Assembly (NCBI RefSeq): GCF_006861825.1
Contig: NZ_VDGI01000004.1
Coordinates: 108,130 to 172,129 of the forward strand
Direction of reading: 5' to 3'
Source: Psychrobacillus vulpis
GTDB taxonomy: Bacteria > Bacillota > Bacilli > Bacillales_A > Planococcaceae
Length of the DNA stretch: 64,000 nucleotides
Shown here: positions 17,947 through 25,711 of the stretch, in pieces
Layout of the letters: each line of letters begins with the position of its first letter
How positions within the stretch are numbered: position 1 is the first letter of the stretch
Program-made: the position numbers and the translations under genes
Notes under the pieces: generated by a model
The model's database searches: none
Seen by the model: the letters and a program-made list of their open reading frames with translations, nothing else
Told to the model about the DNA's origin: nothing

Positions 17947-18024
17947 ATGGATTTAAATTTAGTAATTGGAATTGGATTTTTATTTTTATTAGGATATTTA
18001 ACTTCTTTAAACTTTACTGACTAA
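17947..18024 (+). CDS. 25-residue hydrophobic small protein
   Basis: MDLNLVIGIGFLFLLGYLTS plus five residues (LNFTD). It begins with a strong ribosome site (AAGGAGGAGAATTT) and ends just before a clear terminator, so it has the full layout of a gene despite its size. One predicted membrane helix spans nearly the whole peptide. I do not recognise the family. It may be a regulatory membrane microprotein, which is inference. Confidence 0.6.
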   Translation: MDLNLVIGIGFLFLLGYLTSLNFTD

Positions 18025-18047
18025 TATTATTATTCTCTAGTTGATAC

Positions 18048-18077
18048 AAAAAAGCTGTCTAAATTGACAGCTTTTTT
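18048..18077. terminator. Bidirectional terminator
   Basis: AAAAAGCTGTC / GACAGCTTTTTT with a 7-base loop between the convergent small gene and the methyltransferase gene; A-run and T-run on the two sides serve both strands. Confidence 0.8.
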
Positions 18078-18855
18078 ATATGTTCAATATGCCGTAATGG
18101 AATTTAGAAGTAAGACGTGTTAACTGCTCAAATCCATATCGTCCAAACATTTCAGATCGAAAATGTGCTTTTAAAACTACTCTCTTTCTAGCTACCCTTT
18201 TAGCTTGTTCTACCCATTCTTCCGTTAATACATCGTGTAGACCTACCGCTCGAAGCGTTTGAAAGTTAGAAGACTCTTCTATCTCCTCTTCAAACATAGG
18301 ATCCATGTATACTACATCATATGTATCGGATTCACAGCTTTTCAAATACTTAACTGCATCCACGTTCATTAGATGCACACGATGCATACTATTCTGAAGC
18401 TCACTAATAGGAGTCTTATATCTTTTTAAACCTGTTGATACAATGTAAGCAACAAGTGTATTTGCCTCACAAGCATGTACAATCCCTGTTTCTCCTGTTG
18501 CAAAAGATGCAACGATACTATCAGAACATAGTCCTGCTGTAGTATCTAAGAAACAATCTCCTTCTTGTAACCCGGTAGCTTGTAAAAATAGATCCTTTTC
18601 TCCTTTTAGTAATCGCTTCATGCGAAAAGCAGCTGAATTTGGATGAAAGAAAAAGGGTGTATTGGAACCAAGCACATATAGCTCTAACCTTTCATTACTT
18701 ACTACAATCACATCGCTCTTATGTTCTGCATGTAATAATTGCACCGATTTTTTTTTGCGACTGACATATTGCAATGACAGTTCTTTCGCAACAGATATAG
18801 CCACTTCAATATTTGCTTCATTCGTCCGTCCTGCTGTTGTTACGACTGCATTCAT
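18076..18855 (-). CDS. Class I SAM-dependent methyltransferase (RsmJ/YpiP-like)
   Basis: 259 residues. SAM-binding features: DCFLDTTAGLCSDSIVASFATG (motif I-like), an acidic residue in HACEANT, and the catalytic-type motif DVVYMDPMFEEE. The N-terminal FFHPNSAAFRMKRLL is typical of RsmJ-like enzymes, which methylate 16S rRNA in Proteobacteria; the activity in bacilli is unproven. Its ATG overlaps the brxA stop (ATGA), so it is coupled to brxA. I recall the same neighbour pair (ypiP-yphP) in B. subtilis. Confidence 0.82.
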   Translation of the reverse strand: MNAVVTTAGRTNEANIEVAISVAKELSLQYVSRKKKSVQLLHAEHKSDVIVVSNERLELYVLGSNTPFFFHPNSAAFRMKRLLKGEKDLFLQATGLQEGDCFLDTTAGLCSDSIVASFATGETGIVHACEANTLVAYIVSTGLKRYKTPISELQNSMHRVHLMNVDAVKYLKSCESDTYDVVYMDPMFEEEIEESSNFQTLRAVGLHDVLTEEWVEQAKRVARKRVVLKAHFRSEMFGRYGFEQLTRLTSKFHYGILNI

Positions 18856-19289
18856 GAAGAAACAATTTGAGAAAGTACACCAGAAATATGGTCTTTAATC
18901 GTTTCCATTGCATTACTTTCAATTTGCTCACGAGGTATAAAATAAGCTAGTTGGTCATCTTTCCAAATTGCAATGGATGGTGAACTTGGTGGAACCTCTT
19001 CAAAATAACCTCTCATCGTAGCTGTAGCTTCCTGATCTTGTCCTGCAAATACAGTAACTAGATGATCAGGCTTTACTTCTAATTCATTTATCGCAGCTAC
19101 CACTGCTGGTCTCGCTAATCCCGCAGCACATCCACAAACAGAGTTAATCACTACTAAAGAGACACCTTTAGCACTCGCCATATGCTCTTTTACATCTTCC
19201 TCCGTAAGCAATTCTTTAAATCCAGCATTTGTAAGTTCACTTCTCATAGGTTTAACAACCTGTTTCATATACTCATCGTACGCGTTCAT
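18852..19289 (-). CDS. brxA: Bacilliredoxin BrxA/BrxB (YphP/YqiW family)
   Basis: 145 residues from the ATG at 19289 (AGGAG 6 bases upstream; an ATG 18 bases further up lacks a site). The redox motif CGCA is in VVINSVCGCAAGLARP, typical of YphP/YqiW. It removes bacillithiol from S-bacillithiolated proteins in the cytoplasm. It is coupled to the methyltransferase downstream. In B. subtilis, by recall, ilvD and then ypgR follow this pair; here ypgR is 17 kb away. Confidence 0.92.
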   Translation of the reverse strand: MNAYDEYMKQVVKPMRSELTNAGFKELLTEEDVKEHMASAKGVSLVVINSVCGCAAGLARPAVVAAINELEVKPDHLVTVFAGQDQEATATMRGYFEEVPPSSPSIAIWKDDQLAYFIPREQIESNAMETIKDHISGVLSQIVSS

Positions 19290-19591
19290 GGTTTCTCCTA
19301 CTTTCAATTAGTTTCAATATCCTATTATAACAGCATACCAATTATATTATCTATTATACTGCTTTCATATAGTTTCACATTATTTTGGATTTTTCTTGAC
19401 TTTTTTGTGATTCCTGTGACTTTTTTGAGTAACCATAAAAATGTTTGTAAAACATGTTGCAATGAGTAGGTTATACTATTTTTGGATAAATAAAAAAGCA
19501 CCTCGTGAGAGATGCTTAAATAACCAAACAAACTTAATAAAAATACTCTATGCAAAAAGATGAATAGCTCATTTTGTCCATTAAGGATTTT
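19290..19591. other. AT-rich intergenic region
   Basis: No supportable gene. It contains TGACTTTTTTG twice within 40 bases (near 19398 and 19420) and a weak hairpin (AAGCA...TGCTT near 19495-19517). Otherwise nothing is recognised. Confidence 0.5.
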
Positions 19592-19900
19592 TCAATGTTT
19601 AATAGTATTTTTTTTAAACGCTTTTTTTAAAATATCAGAAAAACCCGAAAAAAATAAAACTAGTGATATTACAAATTTTTGTTCAAAACCTAAATCATTT
19701 AGGAAAAAATAAAATATAATACATACACTTAATAATAAGAGAAACATTTTAATCCTTCTATTTTTATTATCATTATCTAACATGGCTAATGATATTGGAA
19801 TAATAAAAAGATAGGGAACCGTTGGATACCAAAATATTAATAAATAAGAAATACATAATATCAAACGAAAAAAAGTATTAGTTTTTGTATCAAGATTCAC
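19592..19900 (-). CDS. Small integral membrane protein, unrecognised
   Basis: 102 residues with three hydrophobic segments (LILCISYLLIFWYPTVPYL, FLLLLSVCIIFYFFL, FVISLVLFFSGF) and a Lys-rich C-terminus. It starts with GTG preceded by AAGGAG. I do not recognise the family. It is the first gene of the accessory stretch. Confidence 0.65.
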   Translation of the reverse strand: MNLDTKTNTFFRLILCISYLLIFWYPTVPYLFIIPISLAMLDNDNKNRRIKMFLLLLSVCIIFYFFLNDLGFEQKFVISLVLFFSGFSDILKKAFKKNTIKH

Positions 19901-20169
19901 AGTAGAATTCTCCTTAAGTTCTTATGTCTACCCTAAAAGAAGTATGATAACCAAAATGAGTGTCTATCGTATTATAGCTATTTTTAAGAATATTATATAT
20001 TTTTTTGAGCGCTATTTATTCTTTATATTTATATAAAGAATAAAAGAAGCATTATCCACAATTAAGTGAGCAGGACTTGTAACTACATATTATTTAATTT
20101 TTCCAACATATCTTTCAGCGACAAGCGCATGTTCTAATGATAATATGTAATAAAAAAAGGTGGGTATTT

Positions 20170-20649
20170 ATGAGTAAAATTAATGGAGTTGAACTAAAGC
20201 ATTTTTCTAGTGAGTATCTCAAAAAATTGAACTCTTTTGAGCTTCCCGAAGAACAAAAACAATTTTCAGCATTGCCTAATAAATTTGAAGAAATTACTGA
20301 GGGACAATATCGTATTGTTATTTTAAATGATGATGAACCAGTTGGATTCTTTCTATTAAACTCAACGGAACGACTAAAGGAATATTCGAGTAATATGAAT
20401 GCCCTGCTATTAACTGCCTTATCCATTAATCATACAGAGCAAGGTAAAGGATATGCAAATCAAGGGATGTCCTTACTATCTACGTTTATACAATCCGAAT
20501 TTCCTAACTGTGATGAAATTTTCTTGGTTGTAGATGTAGAAAATATTCCAGCACAAAGACTATATAAAAAAGTAGGATTTCAAGAGACTGGCGAGAGAAA
20601 AATTGGTCGTATTGGCGAAGAAATTATCATGAGGTTATCAATAATCTGA
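20170..20649 (+). CDS. GNAT-family N-acetyltransferase
   Basis: 159 residues from ATG 20170, preceded by AAAGGTGGG; an upstream in-frame ATG at 20137 has no site. GNAT features: the beta4 strand LLLTALSINHTEQGKGYANQG containing a Q-x-x-G-x-A acetyl-CoA loop, then the C-terminal LYKKVGFQETGERK. The substrate is unknown. A terminator-like hairpin follows. Confidence 0.88.
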   Translation: MSKINGVELKHFSSEYLKKLNSFELPEEQKQFSALPNKFEEITEGQYRIVILNDDEPVGFFLLNSTERLKEYSSNMNALLLTALSINHTEQGKGYANQGMSLLSTFIQSEFPNCDEIFLVVDVENIPAQRLYKKVGFQETGERKIGRIGEEIIMRLSII

Positions 20650-20668
20650 TGCGTATACCTATTATAAT

Positions 20669-20699
20669 TAGCCCCGCTCACATTAAGTGCGCAGGGCTA
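20669..20699 (+). terminator. Hairpin after the acetyltransferase
   Basis: TAGCCC / GGGCTA outer arms with inner GC pairing, 20 bases after the stop; the T-run is weak. Confidence 0.45.
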
Positions 20700-20760
20700 G
20701 TAGTATTTATATAGAACCTTTAGGTTCAAGTATATTTATTAGAGGTGCAAACATCGTGAT

Positions 20761-20846
20761 TTATCGAACGTCTACCAAATCCTTTACTACATAATCAGCA
20801 GCCATCAATCCATGTTTAACCAACGTATCTTTTGCTTTTTTTTATC
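20761..20846 (-). pseudogene. Phage-region remnant, C-terminal fragment
   Basis: A frame of about 28 codons ending in a stop reads LVKHGLMAADYVVKDLVDVR, with no start or ribosome site. It lies directly downstream of the DnaC-like fragment on the same strand. I do not recognise the parent protein. Confidence 0.3.
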
Positions 20847-20869
20847 CTGGCGTTAAAACAATAACTAAC

Positions 20870-21019
20870 TTACTGCTTATTCTCTAGAGTGAAGTTACTG
20901 ATTCCCATTCGCTTAAATGAATCTGTAATCTCGCTAGACTTCATCAAACGATTAATCTTCTTTTGCTTTGAACAATCGCATTCAATCCAGATTTCATATA
21001 TATTCCTTGTATCTTCATC
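20870..21019 (-). pseudogene. Phage DnaC/DnaI-like helicase-loader fragment
   Basis: A 49-codon open stretch without a start reads EIWIECDCSKQKKINRLMKS, then EITDSFKRMGISNFTLENK. The CxC followed by KQKKINRL and SFKRMGISNF matches the N-terminal zinc-binding region of phage DnaC-like loaders. The ATPase domain is missing. It overlaps no other gene and sits opposite an integrase fragment, consistent with a collapsed prophage. Confidence 0.55.
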
Positions 21020-21026
21020 AAGCATC

Positions 21027-21281
21027 GGTAAACAAGGGATTGCATTTTATTCATTACGAGGAGTAAATAATCTAGCAGGTATGGTGTTTCGTTATGCAAA
21101 GGAAGTAAAACTAATCAAAGACAACCCTACTGAGTCAGCATTTATACCTAAGAATAAGTTAGAATTAGAAGATATAGACGGGAGTAATGTATCCAAGTTG
21201 TATCTTGAGCCCGATGAGTTAGAGGCGTTGTTAGAGTATGTAAACAAATATCGAACTATTATAATACCCCCTCTCCTTTAA
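21027..21281 (+). pseudogene. Tyrosine integrase fragment (core-binding domain)
   Basis: The stretch SLRGVNNLAGMVFRYAKEVK, LIKDNPTESAFIP and LYLEPDELEALLEYVNKY follows the SAM-like core-binding domain and linker of phage-type tyrosine recombinases. The catalytic R...HxxR...Y domain is absent, and the frame runs into unrelated sequence at both ends. It marks an old integrated element. Confidence 0.6.
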
Positions 21282-21300
21282 TCTTTATTCAAAACTTTGA

Positions 21301-21390
21301 TTAATCAACTTCTCCATATAGCAAAAACGTCTCCATCTGTTCGTTTCCACTTAACTGTCGAATAATTTCACGCTTTTGTTTTCTTACGAA
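21301..21390 (-). pseudogene. Short C-terminal protein fragment
   Basis: A frame reading KQKREIIRQLSGNEQMETFL then LYGEVD and a stop, without a start. It probably belongs to the phage relic; the parent is not recognised. Confidence 0.25.
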
Positions 21391-21398
21391 AAGAAACA

Positions 21399-21430
21399 AA
21401 ACCACCTTCCATTTTACTGGTTGGTGGTTT
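21399..21430 (-). terminator. Terminator of the 55-residue gene
   Basis: AAACCACC / GGTGGTTT arms with a loop overlapping the stop codon; followed on the minus strand by TTGTTT. Confidence 0.6.
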
Positions 21431-21581
21431 GTGCTTCATCTATCTTAATGCATACTTTTGTTACCATATCTATTTCTGATTTTGGCATGTGCTTTAGCAT
21501 ATCCAAGGCACCCATAACTCGCTCTCGAGGGTATTCTTTCAACATTTCTTCTATTAACTTATCCATTCTTTCTTGTTCCAT
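21414..21581 (-). CDS. Small acidic/basic helical protein, unrecognised
   Basis: 55 residues from ATG 21581 with a strong site (GGGGTGGATTT). The sequence begins MEQERMDKLIEEMLKEYPRE and continues RVMGALDMLKHMPKSEIDMV. It is highly charged, probably helical and without a signal. It has a ribosome site and a terminator, so it is likely expressed. It may be a leftover phage gene. Confidence 0.6.
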   Translation of the reverse strand: MEQERMDKLIEEMLKEYPRERVMGALDMLKHMPKSEIDMVTKVCIKIDEAQTTNQ

Positions 21582-21804
21582 TAAATCCACCCCATATTTG
21601 CTTATCCGAATACAGTTACATCTATTATATCGTCTATTTGAACAACAAATGAATTAATATTTTCCATTTCGATTGTTTGTCTTTTTTTAGATCAACTACG
21701 TTATTAATGATCTACGGAAAACAAACGTTTTTTACATAACCAATTTTTAATACGCATATGATTAAGCTGAGTTGTTTTATTCTAAAGTTGGAGGCTACTT
21801 GTAA

Positions 21805-22071
21805 ATGGCAAATGGTGAAAATAATAACAAGGATAATCAAAATTCAAACACAGGGATTAGCTCCTCAGAGCTTGCCGTTATAGGTGCAATAATAACTACT
21901 GTTGGTGATGCTATTTCTCTTATTGCTGCATTACTTGCACTAGAAGAAGAACAACAAGCACAAAGTACACAGGACGACAGTAATAATATGCAGAAACAGA
22001 TTGACCATTTGACATCTGAATTAGAAAAGGTTAAAAAGCAAGTAAACATGAATAAATCTAAATGGATATAG
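21805..22071 (+). CDS. Small protein with a hydrophobic centre and coiled-coil tail
   Basis: 88 residues. An Asn-rich start, then ELAVIGAIITTVGDAISLIA and ALLALEEEQQA, then a coiled-coil-like end (MQKQIDHLTSELEKVKKQVN). TTGGAGG precedes the ATG by 10 bases and a terminator follows. I do not recognise the family. It resembles other small proteins scattered near sporulation genes in bacilli, which is inference. Confidence 0.65.
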   Translation: MANGENNNKDNQNSNTGISSSELAVIGAIITTVGDAISLIAALLALEEEQQAQSTQDDSNNMQKQIDHLTSELEKVKKQVNMNKSKWI

Positions 22072-22105
22072 GATCAATATCTCCCTTAAATCGATCCTTA
22101 TTTTT

Positions 22106-22129
22106 AGCATCTCTTTAGATGCTTTTTTT
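22106..22129 (+). terminator. Terminator
   Basis: AGCATC / GATGCT with T8 after the 88-residue gene. Confidence 0.8.
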
Positions 22130-22236
22130 GTTATATTCTGTTGGGGACTTTCTGTCATGTCTGATGCGAACTATGATTACTATTTGATTAAATCTATTCA
22201 TATAGGTTAATACTTCTAAAAAAGAAGGTGGTATAT

Positions 22237-22416
22237 ATGATTAAATTAGAATTTACCATAAATAATTTTTATGCTGAAACCCTTAATGACTTAGTAAAGC
22301 AATTTAATGCACTAATTCCTGAGAATGTTCCTTATTCATATTCAACACAAGATGTTATTGAGTTACTTATCATTCGCGAGTATGTGAATAGCGAAATAAA
22401 AATTTCTAGAACTTGA
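22237..22416 (+). CDS. Hypothetical 59-residue protein
   Basis: Starts at ATG 22237 with AGAAGGTGG upstream; a GTG at 22228 lies inside that site. MIKLEFTINNFYAETLNDLV then VPYSYSTQDVIELLIIREYV. Alternating hydrophobic residues in two likely helices suggest a small globular or DNA-binding-like fold, but no family is recognised. Confidence 0.6.
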   Translation: MIKLEFTINNFYAETLNDLVKQFNALIPENVPYSYSTQDVIELLIIREYVNSEIKISRT

Positions 22417-22517
22417 AAAAGACTAATAAGGATACACGATCACTTTTTTCTTCGTACAAACTTGTTAATCTTAACTAAATATAAAAGTTCGAAAAAAATA
22501 GTGATAATTTAGCACTC

Positions 22518-22548
22518 AAAAACGCTTGGACAAATTTCCAAGCGTTTT
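22518..22548. terminator. Terminator hairpin
   Basis: AAAACGCTTGG / CCAAGCGTTTT with an 8-base loop; A- and T-runs on either side allow use by both strands. Confidence 0.8.
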
Positions 22549-22562
22549 TGCTTATTTTTGTT

Positions 22563-22966
22563 TTATATTCCACATTGCATTTTGTAGTTCCTCAAGCTCA
22601 TACCATTTGACTTCGTCATTCCGAACTTCTCATAATATGGAACTAAATCATCGTCACAACATAAATCAATCATGTATAAACCATCCAGTTCTTTCAGCAT
22701 CCTATTTACTAATCCCTTACCTATTCCTTTATTTTTAATTCTGGTAAAATCTCAAGAAATGGAATGTATGCAGATAGAATTCCATCACTTATTGCTGTAA
22801 TAAATCCTATTACTTGATTAGTATTTTCATCAACTGCAATAATTACATTACTGCTTTTCTTTAATAGTTTTAAGTGAGTAAGTGAATTTGGTGGTTTTAG
22901 CCAGTCCACAAAAAAGCCATTTAACATTTCCGAAGTAATACCATCTAGCGAGTTCTGGTATATCAT
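22563..22966 (-). pseudogene. GNAT acetyltransferase gene broken by a frameshift
   Basis: The first part (MIYQNSLDGITSEMLNGFFV to AYIPFLEILPE) is a GNAT N-terminal half and stops at 22721. The -1 frame continues with KGIGKGLVNRMLKELDGLYM and YEKFGMTKSNGM, the acetyl-CoA loop and C-terminal strand of the same fold, ending at 22563. One lost base in the AATTAAAAATAAAGG run near 22730-22745 explains the break. It is either a true pseudogene or a sequencing error in an AT run. Confidence 0.7.
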
Positions 22967-22989
22967 ATTATATCAGCTCCTAATTACTA

Positions 22990-23070
22990 TTAACTTATTA
23001 GAGAGATGAAATAAATCAAAAGTACAGTAACAAAGATTAGACCTCCAAGCATTCTAAGTGATACTATCAT
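22990..23070 (-). CDS. Possible 26-residue membrane peptide
   Basis: MIVSLRMLGGLIFVTVLL then IYFISLIS: one hydrophobic helix. The ribosome site is weak, so this is a low-confidence call. Confidence 0.25.
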   Translation of the reverse strand: MIVSLRMLGGLIFVTVLLIYFISLIS

Positions 23071-23349
23071 TTATTCTACTTACATTTCAAAATTCCTTCT
23101 TTTGATTTTTTTAGTACGACTTTAACCGACGTTACTTCTTTACTTTGGTAAGTAGATGAAGCCTACTAGCTAATCAAGGAAAACGATACATTTTGCCAAA
23201 GATAATAGTACGTATCCATGAAAAATCCAAACTGTAACGTTTTAATGATTTATAATTACTAATGAATTGGGAGTAAAGCAGTTCTTTTTCTTGATTTTTT
23301 TCTCCGTCAATGTATAAATTATCTTAACCTAGACTACACTTTATGATTA
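23071..23349. other. Intergenic region without a supported gene
   Basis: AT-rich, no frame with a ribosome site and no clear palindrome until the hairpin at 23350. Confidence 0.45.
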
Positions 23350-23388
23350 AGAGCTACTATCAGTCGGGAAAGTCTGATAATTAGCTCT
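23350..23388 (+). promoter_or_regulatory. Leader hairpin upstream of the 53-residue membrane protein
   Basis: AGAGCTA / TAGCTCT outer arms and ATCAG / CTGAT inner arms around a 10-base loop, ending 16 bases before the CAGGAGG site. It has no T-run, so it is more likely a leader structure than a terminator. Confidence 0.4.
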
Positions 23389-23418
23389 AACATCTAATTT
23401 AGTTCAGGAGGTCTCTCT

Positions 23419-23580
23419 ATGGCGGAAAACGTATCTTTTTTATTTATGATGGTCATATTCGTTTTTCTAATACTATTTATCATATTGAAACCTAAAAAAT
23501 TCGAGTTTACTAAACAGATAATAATTACTTCCATAATATTAATAATCGGATTAGGACTCATTGTTTATTTTACTTCGTGA
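23419..23580 (+). CDS. Small two-helix membrane protein (53 residues)
   Basis: MAENVSFLFMMVIFVFLILF then a basic loop (LKPKKFEFTK) and IIITSIILIIGLGLIVYFTS. Two membrane helices joined by a positively charged turn. The ribosome site CAGGAGG has ideal spacing. The family is not recognised. Confidence 0.6.
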   Translation: MAENVSFLFMMVIFVFLILFIILKPKKFEFTKQIIITSIILIIGLGLIVYFTS

Positions 23581-23742
23581 TACATATTTCTTTTCTTCTA
23601 TTCAAATTTTGACCGAACTGTTTAATACTCTTTTCAAAGGTATAATGATTTTCTTGAAATAACAGATATCCTTGCTATATCCTCGACTAGAACGAACGTT
23701 CTAGTACTTGGGACACTGAAGAAATTACTGCCCAACAAATCA

Positions 23743-23895
23743 TTAACCATTACCACTTAATATTTTTGCCGTTATTTTACATTTAATAGTTCTAGTAAGC
23801 CTATCAATCACTTCCGTTACTTCGTTCTCCGTTTCAAGATTTCTTAATCCCTTACACTTGTCTTTTAATTTTATTTTCCCACCAGTGATTTTCAT
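23743..23895 (-). CDS. Hypothetical 50-residue basic protein
   Basis: From ATG 23895 with AAGGAG 8 bases upstream: MKITGGKIKLKDKCKGLRNL then EVTEVIDRLTRTIKCKITAK. Lys-rich with two Cys, possibly a small nucleic-acid-binding protein; no family recognised. Confidence 0.5.
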   Translation of the reverse strand: MKITGGKIKLKDKCKGLRNLETENEVTEVIDRLTRTIKCKITAKILSGNG

Positions 23896-23966
23896 TCCAT
23901 TTACTCCTTGCATATTCACAAATGATTTAATCCATAATAGTTTCAAGTAATAAATGAGGTGATTTT

Positions 23967-24038
23967 ATGTCTAATTTCAATTATGAATTCATTCAATTAT
24001 TCCAGCTCTATATTGAATTAATTCTTAGAACAAGGTAA
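23967..24038 (+). CDS. Possible 23-residue peptide
   Basis: MSNFNYEFIQLFQLYIELIL plus RTR, preceded by GAGGTG at good spacing. Amphipathic. It is too short to judge further. Confidence 0.3.
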   Translation: MSNFNYEFIQLFQLYIELILRTR

Positions 24039-24130
24039 CAACAGCACAAAAAATGTTGGACAACAATAAAAATAAAATTAACTTTGAAATAGCTATCCTG
24101 AGCGGCACTTACCCTCCCCCTGTCGAATAA

Positions 24131-24212
24131 TTTTTACAAACCACACAAATGCTCAGACAAACATTTACTATTTACATAGAATGAACTATCTCATTTATAG
24201 GAGGTGTTCAAT
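24131..24212 (+). promoter_or_regulatory. Shared leader of yjcZ-type gene 1 (repeat of 25432-25512)
   Basis: The last 80 bases before the gene, including AACCACACAAATG, CAGACAAA, TACATAGAATGAACTAT and ATAGGAGGTGTTCA, recur before the second copy. CATAGAAT fits the CATANNNT -10 element of mother-cell sporulation sigma factors (SigE/SigK); the -35 is not clear. Confidence 0.5.
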
Positions 24213-24356
24213 ATGGGAAATACTGATTGTGGACCTGGTTATGAAAGATCAGGAAACGGATCAGGATTTGCTTTAATAGTCGTACTGTTTATATTATTAA
24301 TAATCATTGGTGGATTAGCCTTAAATAGCCACGGCTATGGTGGAGTCCCTTGTTGA
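24213..24356 (+). CDS. YjcZ-family small sporulation protein, copy 1
   Basis: 47 residues: a Gly-rich start with Cys (MGNTDCGPGYERSGNGSG), one membrane helix [19 protein letters not shown], and a short Gly/Tyr tail (HGYGGVPC). This is the YjcZ-type pattern of tiny sporulation membrane proteins in bacilli. AGGAGGTG gives a strong site. A terminator follows at 24398. Confidence 0.8.
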   Translation: MGNTDCGPGYERSGNGSGFALIVVLFILLIIIGGLALNSHGYGGVPC

Positions 24357-24397
24357 AATTACACCATTAATAACTTCACTAAAAAACAGTACATCTG

Positions 24398-24424
24398 AGG
24401 CAGGTTTATATTACCTGTCTTTTT
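24398..24424 (+). terminator. Terminator of yjcZ-type gene 1
   Basis: AGGCAGGT / ACCTGTCT with T5, closely related to the terminator of the second copy. Confidence 0.75.
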
Positions 24425-24833
24425 CCTATTAATTTAAAAAGTTTGTCAAGTACCTAATTAGTTGAGTTTCTATCTTAAATGCCTACTTAATAATGAAGAA
24501 AAAAAAACGAATTTGTTTCTTATTATTTCCAAGGTTGTATGCCCCATTTCTTTTTTATCAATTGAATAAGCTATTTTATAACTGTAGAGGCACTTCGAAC
24601 CTCCCGATTGTGCCTCCAGTATAGAAGAACTCGTTGTAATTTCACGATTGAAACGGACAAACATCTATTAGTTACAAAGAATGAATTAACTCATCTTCAT
24701 CTATTGTTCTTTACAGTAATCTGGGTCCTGTTCGTCTCAACTAACTGTAATTATTCATACGAATCACTATTCCCTCCTTACAATGGCTAAGATTTATTCA
24801 TACATTACAATAGATTTAAGAAGGGGGATGAAT
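24425..24833. other. Intergenic region holding a degenerate yjcZ-type relic
   Basis: 24553-24700 matches the upstream region of the second yjcZ-type gene (ATTGAATAAG, CTATTTTATA, GTGCCTC, CAGTATAGAA, GGACAAAC). After it, a frame reads LLFFTVIWVLFVSTN, similar to the [11 protein letters not shown] helix, but it has no start with a ribosome site. It is likely a decayed third copy. Confidence 0.4.
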
Positions 24834-25274
24834 ATGCTTATATCATTAAGATTGGCTATTGTATTGTTAGAAGCAGCGGAAAGAAAAGCGTTAGAACTTG
24901 GTCTTTCCGAGGATATCGCAATTGTTGATGAAGGGGGAAACCTTATTGCCTTTCATCGCATGGATAATGCGAAGATAGCGGGTATTGATATTGCTCAGAA
25001 CAAGGCATGGACCAGTGTTGCTATGCAAATGCCGACATCAAATTTAGCGAATGCTGCACTTCCTGGCGGTCCTTCTTTCGGAATCAATACAACTAATCAA
25101 GGAAAAATCGTAATACTAGGTGGAGGAATACCACTAATTTTCAACAATAAGGTAGTCGGTGGTGTAGGTGTAAGTGGTGCTACCAGCGAACAGGATATCG
25201 AAGTTGCTAATGCTGCCCTTTTAACATTTAATAAAATGACTAACGCAGGTTCCAATTCTAATCCAAATAAATAG
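24834..25274 (+). CDS. HbpS/GlcG-like (PF03928) heme-binding family protein
   Basis: 146 residues from ATG 24834 (AAGGGGG 6-7 bases upstream; the ATG at 24828 lies too close). Family pattern: IAIVDEGGNLIAFHRMDNAK, DIAQNKAWTSVAM, LPGGPSFGI, LGGGIPLIFNNKVVGGVGVS and a closing EQDIEVANAALLTF. Members bind heme or cobalamin-like cofactors or act beside diol metabolism; many are of unknown role. No signal peptide, so probably cytoplasmic. It lies alone between the two yjcZ-type genes. Confidence 0.88.
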   Translation: MLISLRLAIVLLEAAERKALELGLSEDIAIVDEGGNLIAFHRMDNAKIAGIDIAQNKAWTSVAMQMPTSNLANAALPGGPSFGINTTNQGKIVILGGGIPLIFNNKVVGGVGVSGATSEQDIEVANAALLTFNKMTNAGSNSNPNK

Positions 25275-25431
25275 GGTGTTGTCATACTCCAGCATTCTAA
25301 AATGGAAGATTTCTGTATTATGCAGAAATCTTTATTTGTCTTAAACTAAGACAATTTCACTTTTATTATTTGAATAAGATATTTTATAGGGCCAGGTCAA
25401 ACCTGCATCGGTGCCTCAAGTGTAGAATATC

Positions 25432-25512
25432 TTGTTATAACCACACGAATGAATCAGACAAAGATTTTTTTTTTACATAGAATGAACTATATCATCTATA
25501 GGAGGTGTTCAT
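25432..25512 (+). promoter_or_regulatory. Shared leader of yjcZ-type gene 2
   Basis: Repeat partner of 24131-24212, with TACATAGAATGAACTATATC and ATAGGAGGTGTTCA. The same CATAGAAT candidate sporulation -10. Confidence 0.5.
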
Positions 25513-25665
25513 ATGGGTTATGCGGGTTGTGGACCTGGATATGGAGGATCAGGATACGGATCTGGATCCGTATTCGTTCTAATTGTCGTTCTGTTTATTC
25601 TATTAATAATCGTAGGCGCAGTTGCCTTCGACAATCGCCGAGGCTACGACGGAGCTCCTTGTTAA
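25513..25665 (+). CDS. YjcZ-family small sporulation protein, copy 2
   Basis: 50 residues: [18 protein letters not shown], helix [20 protein letters not shown], tail [11 protein letters not shown]. It is closer to the canonical YjcZ pattern than copy 1. Codon use is noticeably more GC-rich than in copy 1, for example in the tail. Its leader and terminator resemble those of copy 1, so gene, promoter and terminator were duplicated together. Confidence 0.85.
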   Translation: MGYAGCGPGYGGSGYGSGSVFVLIVVLFILLIIVGAVAFDNRRGYDGAPC

Positions 25666-25711
25666 GATGCCTCCCTAAAGGCTTAGGATTAAAAGCGAAT
25701 CCAGTAAATTA

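Noticed and set aside
19325..19555. Open frame of 76 codons on the minus strand
   Set aside because: No ribosome site, atypical composition, and it runs over a hairpin.
24470..24790. Two overlapping 60-64 codon frames on opposite strands
   Set aside because: They lie in a block repeated upstream of the yjcZ-type genes and have no convincing starts; treated as a decayed yjcZ relic instead.
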